A DNA stretch of 8,473 nt from Clostridiales bacterium (lineage in GTDB: Bacteria; Bacillota; Clostridia; Saccharofermentanales; Saccharofermentanaceae). The DNA is taken from NCBI GenBank assembly GCA_016930475.1, contig JAFGGR010000227.1:1-8473 (forward strand). The letters run 5' to 3'. Positions 4,858 through 8,473 of the stretch are shown here, piece by piece (within the stretch, counting starts at the first letter, position 1; each line of letters starts with the position of its first letter). Made by a program: the position numbers and the translations under genes. The notes beneath the pieces are model-generated. The model made no database searches. It saw only the letters and a list, made by a program, of their open reading frames with translations, and was not told the DNA's origin.

Positions 4858-6054
4858 ATGAGCACGATCCCACGGGCCAACTTTAATTTCGAGAAAATGC
4901 GTGAGGAGCTGACCCGGATGGGCGCCTGGCGAGTCCTGCCCGCAGACTTGTCTGCACTTCCAGGGGAGCAACGCGCCGGCCTTCCGCATGGGATATCGAT
5001 CAGCGTCGCGGTCGACCTTTCGATCGTGAATCGCCTTGCTGTCGGTGTCTCCCCGGAATATGTCTCCGAATATGATCGATTGAATTTTCTTCTGGACCGA
5101 CTGGCGAATACGGCGGCCGAAAATCTTCGAACCGCCGGATACCGGGCGACTGCACTGTCACGCGACAATATTATATACGACCGCATCGCACACGGAACGC
5201 TTCTTCCCCACAAGACCGTCGCAACGCGCGCCGGCCTGGGATGGATCGGGAAGAATGCGCTTCTGGTCACCCGCGAGCGAGGTTCCGCGATCCGATTGAC
5301 GTCGGTGCTGACGGACGCGCCCTTACCGCTTTCGGAGCCGATCAACGAATCCCTTTGCGGCGACTGCGACGTCTGCCTCCGAAACTGCCCGGGCGAGGCG
5401 ATTCTCGGTCCGAACTGGTCGATCGAAAAGCGCCGCGAAGACTTCTATAGTATCCTTGCCTGCCGAAAGGCCTGCCTTCAAAGGACCTGGAAAACCAGAC
5501 CGGGAATGAGCGTGTGCGGCCTTTGCATTACCGTCTGTCCCTATACGCAAAAAGCGATAGAAGAAGCGGGCATTTCGTATCGCTTTCCGGTTCCGGAATT
5601 CGCCGGTCCGGAGGACAGCGACGAGATCCTTACACTCCAGAAGATCTGCTTTCAGGGGGAAGCCGATCGTGCCGATAATCCGAATATCGCGCCGATGGCC
5701 GAGACAAGAGAGGCCCTTCGGGCAGAGATGTCGAATGTGACGCACCCGCTTATCCTCTTAAAGCTCGTTGAAGACCGGCGCATTATCGGATCCGTCCGAG
5801 CCCGTGAATGGGACGGAACGGTAGAGGTCGGCCGACTGATCGTCCATCCGGAGTACCGGAAGCGGGGCTACGGAAAAAAATTGATGGAGGCGATCGAAGC
5901 CTGCTTCCACCATGTGCGATTCGAACTTTTTACCGGGGAGCACAACACCGACAATTTGCGCTTCTACCGGAACCTCGGCTACCGCTCCTATGATGTGTTC
6001 GAATCGGACGGCGTTCGACTCGTACGGCTCGAAAAGAGGCCCGGATCATCATGA
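4858..6054 (+). CDS. Epoxyqueuosine-reductase-like double [4Fe-4S] protein fused to a GNAT N-acetyltransferase
   Basis: A 398-residue cytoplasmic two-domain protein. Residues 1 to ~245 resemble QueG, the cobalamin/iron-sulphur epoxyqueuosine reductase. They carry the family block RAGLGWIGKNALL (124-136), a first ferredoxin-type motif CGDCDVCLRNCP (Cys167/170/173/177) and a second group (Cys202, Cys206, then CGLCITVCPY with Cys220/223/227), enough for two [4Fe-4S] clusters. Where QueG has its catalytic-Asp segment (DSxPVLER type) this protein reads TLLPHKTVA (~114-122), so queuosine synthesis is doubtful. Residues ~253-393 are a GNAT domain. It begins EILTLQKICF and contains the acetyl-CoA loop RKRGYG (334-339, R-x-x-G-x-G), preceded by EVGRLIVHPEY and followed by the C-terminal FYRNLGY. 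It replaces the C-terminal extension usual in long QueG proteins. The frame is continuous with no sign of sequence error at the junction. The gene overlaps the downstream phosphoesterase by ATGA. The acetyl acceptor and redox substrate cannot be told from sequence. Confidence 0.88.
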   Translation: MSTIPRANFNFEKMREELTRMGAWRVLPADLSALPGEQRAGLPHGISISVAVDLSIVNRLAVGVSPEYVSEYDRLNFLLDRLANTAAENLRTAGYRATALSRDNIIYDRIAHGTLLPHKTVATRAGLGWIGKNALLVTRERGSAIRLTSVLTDAPLPLSEPINESLCGDCDVCLRNCPGEAILGPNWSIEKRREDFYSILACRKACLQRTWKTRPGMSVCGLCITVCPYTQKAIEEAGISYRFPVPEFAGPEDSDEILTLQKICFQGEADRADNPNIAPMAETREALRAEMSNVTHPLILLKLVEDRRIIGSVRAREWDGTVEVGRLIVHPEYRKRGYGKKLMEAIEACFHHVRFELFTGEHNTDNLRFYRNLGYRSYDVFESDGVRLVRLEKRPGSS

Positions 6055-6944
6055 ACGAAATCACAAAGCCCGCCGTTCGTACGCTCGAAAAAAAGAAGCC
6101 CTGCCGTCTCCGACGGCGGATCATTTTTTCGATCGTCGCTCTCCTTCTGCTTTTTCTCATTCTCTTTGCGTTCGACAATCGACTGACGGTCCGCCGCTAC
6201 ACCGTCGTTACCGATAAGATCAACGGGGCGATCCGTATTGTGATGGTCAGCGATTTGCACTCCGCGACTTTCGGGGAGGGACAGGAGGAGTTAATCCGAG
6301 TAATAAAAAGGGAGAAGCCGGACGTCGTCGTTTTCGTCGGGGATATGTGCGATAACTGGGAGAACCGCGCACTTGCAGAGGATGTTTTTCGGGCGATCAC
6401 TCCGATGTACCCGTGCTATTTTGTGACCGGGAACCATGAGTACTGGACCGGAAAAAGCGAGGAAATCGTGGCGCTTTTCGAGCAATATGATCTGACCGTT
6501 CTGAGCGGCACATCCGATATACTTGTGATAAACGGACAAACAATCAATATCTGTGGGATTACCGATGCCGCCGCGCCATATTATTCTGATATGAAACGGA
6601 CGACCGCACAGCAACTTGAAGACATTTCCGATATCGGCGGAAACGACTTGTTTACGATTCTTCTGGCTCATCGACCGGAGTATTTTGAGGCGTATACGCG
6701 ATACGATTTCGATCTCGTGCTGTCCGGCCACGCGCACGGCGGACAAATCCGGATCCCGGGACTGATCAACGGCGTGTACGCGCCCAATCAGGGATGGTTT
6801 CCGGAATACGCCGGAGGTCGGTGCGAGAGCGGGGAGATGGTTATGATCGTCGGCAGGGGCTTGGCGAATAACGGCGGGGCGATTCCGAGGATATTCAATC
6901 CGCCGGAACTTGTGGTGGTGGAGATCGAAGGAGTGGAATCGTAG
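6051..6944 (+). CDS. Membrane-anchored calcineurin-like metallophosphoesterase (YkuE/YaeI type)
   Basis: A 297-residue protein with a basic N-terminus (KKKPCRLRRR), one hydrophobic segment (~24-41, likely an uncleaved anchor) and a catalytic domain that should lie outside the membrane. All metallophosphoesterase metal-site motifs are present: SDLH (Asp68, His70), GDMCD (Asp98), GNHE (Asn128, His129), AHRPE (His207) and GHAHGG (His227, His229). The family includes phosphodiesterases acting on lipid-linked or nucleotide substrates; the substrate here is unknown. The GHAHGGQIRIP ending and single anchor match the YkuE/YaeI-like branch. The start ATG overlaps the stop of the upstream Fe-S/GNAT gene (ATGA). 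Its own ribosome binding site is weak (AAAAGAGG, 6032-6039), so translation is probably coupled. No typical terminator follows; a short inverted repeat lies 27 bases after the stop. Confidence 0.9.
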   Translation: MNEITKPAVRTLEKKKPCRLRRRIIFSIVALLLLFLILFAFDNRLTVRRYTVVTDKINGAIRIVMVSDLHSATFGEGQEELIRVIKREKPDVVVFVGDMCDNWENRALAEDVFRAITPMYPCYFVTGNHEYWTGKSEEIVALFEQYDLTVLSGTSDILVINGQTINICGITDAAAPYYSDMKRTTAQQLEDISDIGGNDLFTILLAHRPEYFEAYTRYDFDLVLSGHAHGGQIRIPGLINGVYAPNQGWFPEYAGGRCESGEMVMIVGRGLANNGGAIPRIFNPPELVVVEIEGVES

Positions 6945-6971
6945 ACAAAGCCCAATAATTGCAAGAAAACA

Positions 6972-6988
6972 TTATGCACGTTGCATAA
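6972..6988. promoter_or_regulatory. Perfect 7-bp inverted repeat, possible operator upstream of purA
   Basis: TTATGCA (6972-6978), CGT, TGCATAA (6982-6988). There is no T-run, so it is a better candidate for a protein-binding site than for a terminator. It lies 58 bases upstream of the purA -35 box. It does not resemble the B. subtilis PurR box as I know it. Regulator unknown. Confidence 0.4.
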
Positions 6989-7046
6989 GATTACATTCAA
7001 AACTGAAAAAGTACTGGAAATGCGCCCATATCCTGCAAGAAATGGT

Positions 7047-7075
7047 TTGACGCTCTCTTTTTCGACCCGTATAAT
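7047..7075 (+). promoter_or_regulatory. Promoter of purA
   Basis: TTGACG (7047-7052), a 17-base spacer and TATAAT (7070-7075), one base off full consensus. Transcription would start near 7082, giving a leader of about 33 bases, too short for a purine riboswitch. Confidence 0.88.
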
Positions 7076-7102
7076 TAACTCGGATCGTTATGGTTTATCA
7101 GC

Positions 7103-7109
7103 AAGGAGG
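7103..7109 (+). promoter_or_regulatory. Ribosome binding site of purA
   Basis: AAGGAGG ends 5 bases before the ATG at 7115. It selects that start over other frames in the leader. Confidence 0.85.
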
Positions 7110-7114
7110 CGCAC

Positions 7115-8404
7115 ATGGTCAAGGCAATAGTCGGCGCGAACTGGGGCGACGAAGGCAAAGGGAAGATCACCGATATGTATGCGGCGGACGCCGACATCGT
7201 CATTCGGTTCCAGGGCGGCGCGAACGCCGGGCACACCATCATCAACGACTACGGCAAATTTGCCCTCCACCAGCTTCCTTCGGGTGTTTTTCGATCTAAT
7301 GTCGTCAATATCATCGGGAACGGAGTCGCGCTTCATGTCCCAAAGCTTCGCGAGGAGATCGGAACGCTTATCAGCGGCGGAGTTCCCGCGCCGAACCTCA
7401 TGATTTCCGACCGCACCCAGGTCGTGATGCCGTATCATATTCTTTTTGATCAATACGAGGAGGAGCGAAGAGGAGGGAAGGCCTTCGGCTCGACCAAGTC
7501 GGGCATCGCTCCTTTTTATTCGGATAAATACGCGAAAACCGGCATCCAGGTCAATCTGCTTTTCGAGCCGGAAGCGCTTCGGGCGCACCTTCAGTCGGTC
7601 CTGCCGATCAAAAACGCGCTGATCATTCACCTTTATAATAAACCGCCGCTTGATCTCGAGGAGATCTACCGGGAGGCGCTCACGTACGGCGAGTGGATCA
7701 AACCCTATGTCGCGGACGTCGCGACTTTTCTTTCCGACGCGATCCGCGACGGAAAGAAGATCCTATTGGAGGGCCAGCTCGGTTCGATGAAGGATCCGGA
7801 TCACGGGATCTATCCGATGGTGACATCGTCGTCGACGCTCGCCGGTTACGGCGCGGTCGGCGCGGGCATCCCCCCATACGAGATCCGGGAGATTGTCGCG
7901 GTGACCAAAGCCTATTCTTCCGCGGTCGGCGCCGGAGCGTTTACCAGTGAAATTTTTGGGGACGAAGCCGACGAGATGAGAAAAAGAGGCGGAGACGCCG
8001 GTGAATACGGGGCGACGACCGGACGGCCGCGCCGGATGGGCTGGTTTGACTGCGTCGCCTCTCGTTACGGATGTCGCATCCAGGGAGCGACCGAGGTCGC
8101 ACTGACAGCGATCGACTGCCTGAGCTATCTTTCGGAGATCCCCGTCTGCGTCGCCTACGACATCGACGGGCAAATCACGCGCAACTTCCCGAACCCCTCC
8201 AAATTGGAGCGAGCAAAGCCAATCCTGCAAACCTTTCCCGGCTGGAAAACCGACATCCGCGGCGTCACTTCATACGAGGACTTGCCCGCGGAGGCCAAGG
8301 ACTATATCCTTTTTATCGAAAAGGAACTCGGCGTTCCCATCACGATCGTTTCGACCGGCCCGAAGCGCGAGGAACTGATTTTTCGGGCGCCCGGCGCGAA
8401 CTAG
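7115..8404 (+). CDS. purA: Adenylosuccinate synthetase
   Basis: A 429-residue cytoplasmic enzyme, full length for the family. It makes adenylosuccinate from IMP, aspartate and GTP, the first committed step to AMP. Visible motifs are the N-terminal phosphate loop GANWGDEGKGK (7-17, catalytic Asp12), GGANAGHT (34-41, catalytic His40), LPSGVF and IGNGV. Further on are GSTKSGIAP (125-133), DHGIYPMVTSSST, KAYSSAVGAGAF, GATTGRPRRMGWFD with the aspartate/GTP-binding region, and the C-terminal VSTGPKRE guanine-binding motif. Compared with E. coli PurA, GAQGT is replaced by GQLGS (220-224) and TTGRGIGP by STKSGIAP. From recollection these are the form common in Clostridia, so they are clade features rather than damage. 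The gene has its own consensus promoter and starts a new transcription unit. The 69 bases after the stop show no clear terminator or gene. Confidence 0.97.
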   Translation: MVKAIVGANWGDEGKGKITDMYAADADIVIRFQGGANAGHTIINDYGKFALHQLPSGVFRSNVVNIIGNGVALHVPKLREEIGTLISGGVPAPNLMISDRTQVVMPYHILFDQYEEERRGGKAFGSTKSGIAPFYSDKYAKTGIQVNLLFEPEALRAHLQSVLPIKNALIIHLYNKPPLDLEEIYREALTYGEWIKPYVADVATFLSDAIRDGKKILLEGQLGSMKDPDHGIYPMVTSSSTLAGYGAVGAGIPPYEIREIVAVTKAYSSAVGAGAFTSEIFGDEADEMRKRGGDAGEYGATTGRPRRMGWFDCVASRYGCRIQGATEVALTAIDCLSYLSEIPVCVAYDIDGQITRNFPNPSKLERAKPILQTFPGWKTDIRGVTSYEDLPAEAKDYILFIEKELGVPITIVSTGPKREELIFRAPGAN

Positions 8405-8473
8405 AGCTGCGGAATCGCACAATCTGGGGACTCGAGCCGGAAGGCGTTTTCGGGCGCGCGGCGTAAACTGAAA

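Noticed and set aside
7763..8230. 155-codon - strand open frame within purA
   Set aside because: It is antisense to a fully conserved part of PurA and has no recognisable motif.
8405..8473. Terminator after purA
   Set aside because: The sequence is GC-rich with only short, poorly paired arms and no T-run before the window ends.

Overview
The window looks like a chromosomal stretch from a fairly GC-rich, Clostridia-type Bacillota bacterium. Three things point that way: strong AAGGAGG-type ribosome binding sites, near-consensus sigma-A promoters, and a PurA that reads like the clostridial variant from family recollection. I cannot name a genus. All genes are on the + strand, and nothing convincing is coded on the - strand.

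Layout. (1) Bases 2-664 are the 3' end of gltD, the small subunit of NADPH glutamate synthase. (2) After about 300 bases holding a consensus promoter and a terminator-like leader hairpin comes a 572-codon ammonium channel with a complete PII (GlnB/GlnK) signalling domain fused to its C-terminus. A good intrinsic terminator ends it. (3) About 390 bases rich in inverted repeats lead to a HipB-like repressor and a HipA-like kinase, overlapping by ATGA. This is a self-contained toxin-antitoxin-type module with its own promoter and more AT-rich DNA. (4) A new promoter drives a two-gene operon, again overlapping by ATGA. The first gene encodes an epoxyqueuosine-reductase-like double [4Fe-4S] protein fused to a GNAT acetyltransferase. 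The second encodes a membrane-anchored metallophosphoesterase. (5) A consensus promoter drives purA, adenylosuccinate synthetase, which is complete.

How they fit. gltD and the Amt-PII gene form a nitrogen-assimilation neighbourhood: glutamate synthesis plus gated ammonium uptake. Fusing PII to the channel ties the sensor permanently to its target. The PII domain has Met where E. coli GlnB has the uridylylated Tyr51, so control is probably by ATP/ADP/2-oxoglutarate binding alone. The leader hairpin suggests attenuation or antitermination of this gene. The hip module and the Fe-S/GNAT-phosphoesterase operon have no evident link to nitrogen metabolism.

The items most worth following are the Amt-PII fusion with its attenuator-like leader, and the QueG-like/GNAT fusion, which lacks the usual QueG active-site segment. 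I found no CRISPR array, tRNA, rRNA, insertion sequence or phage gene.
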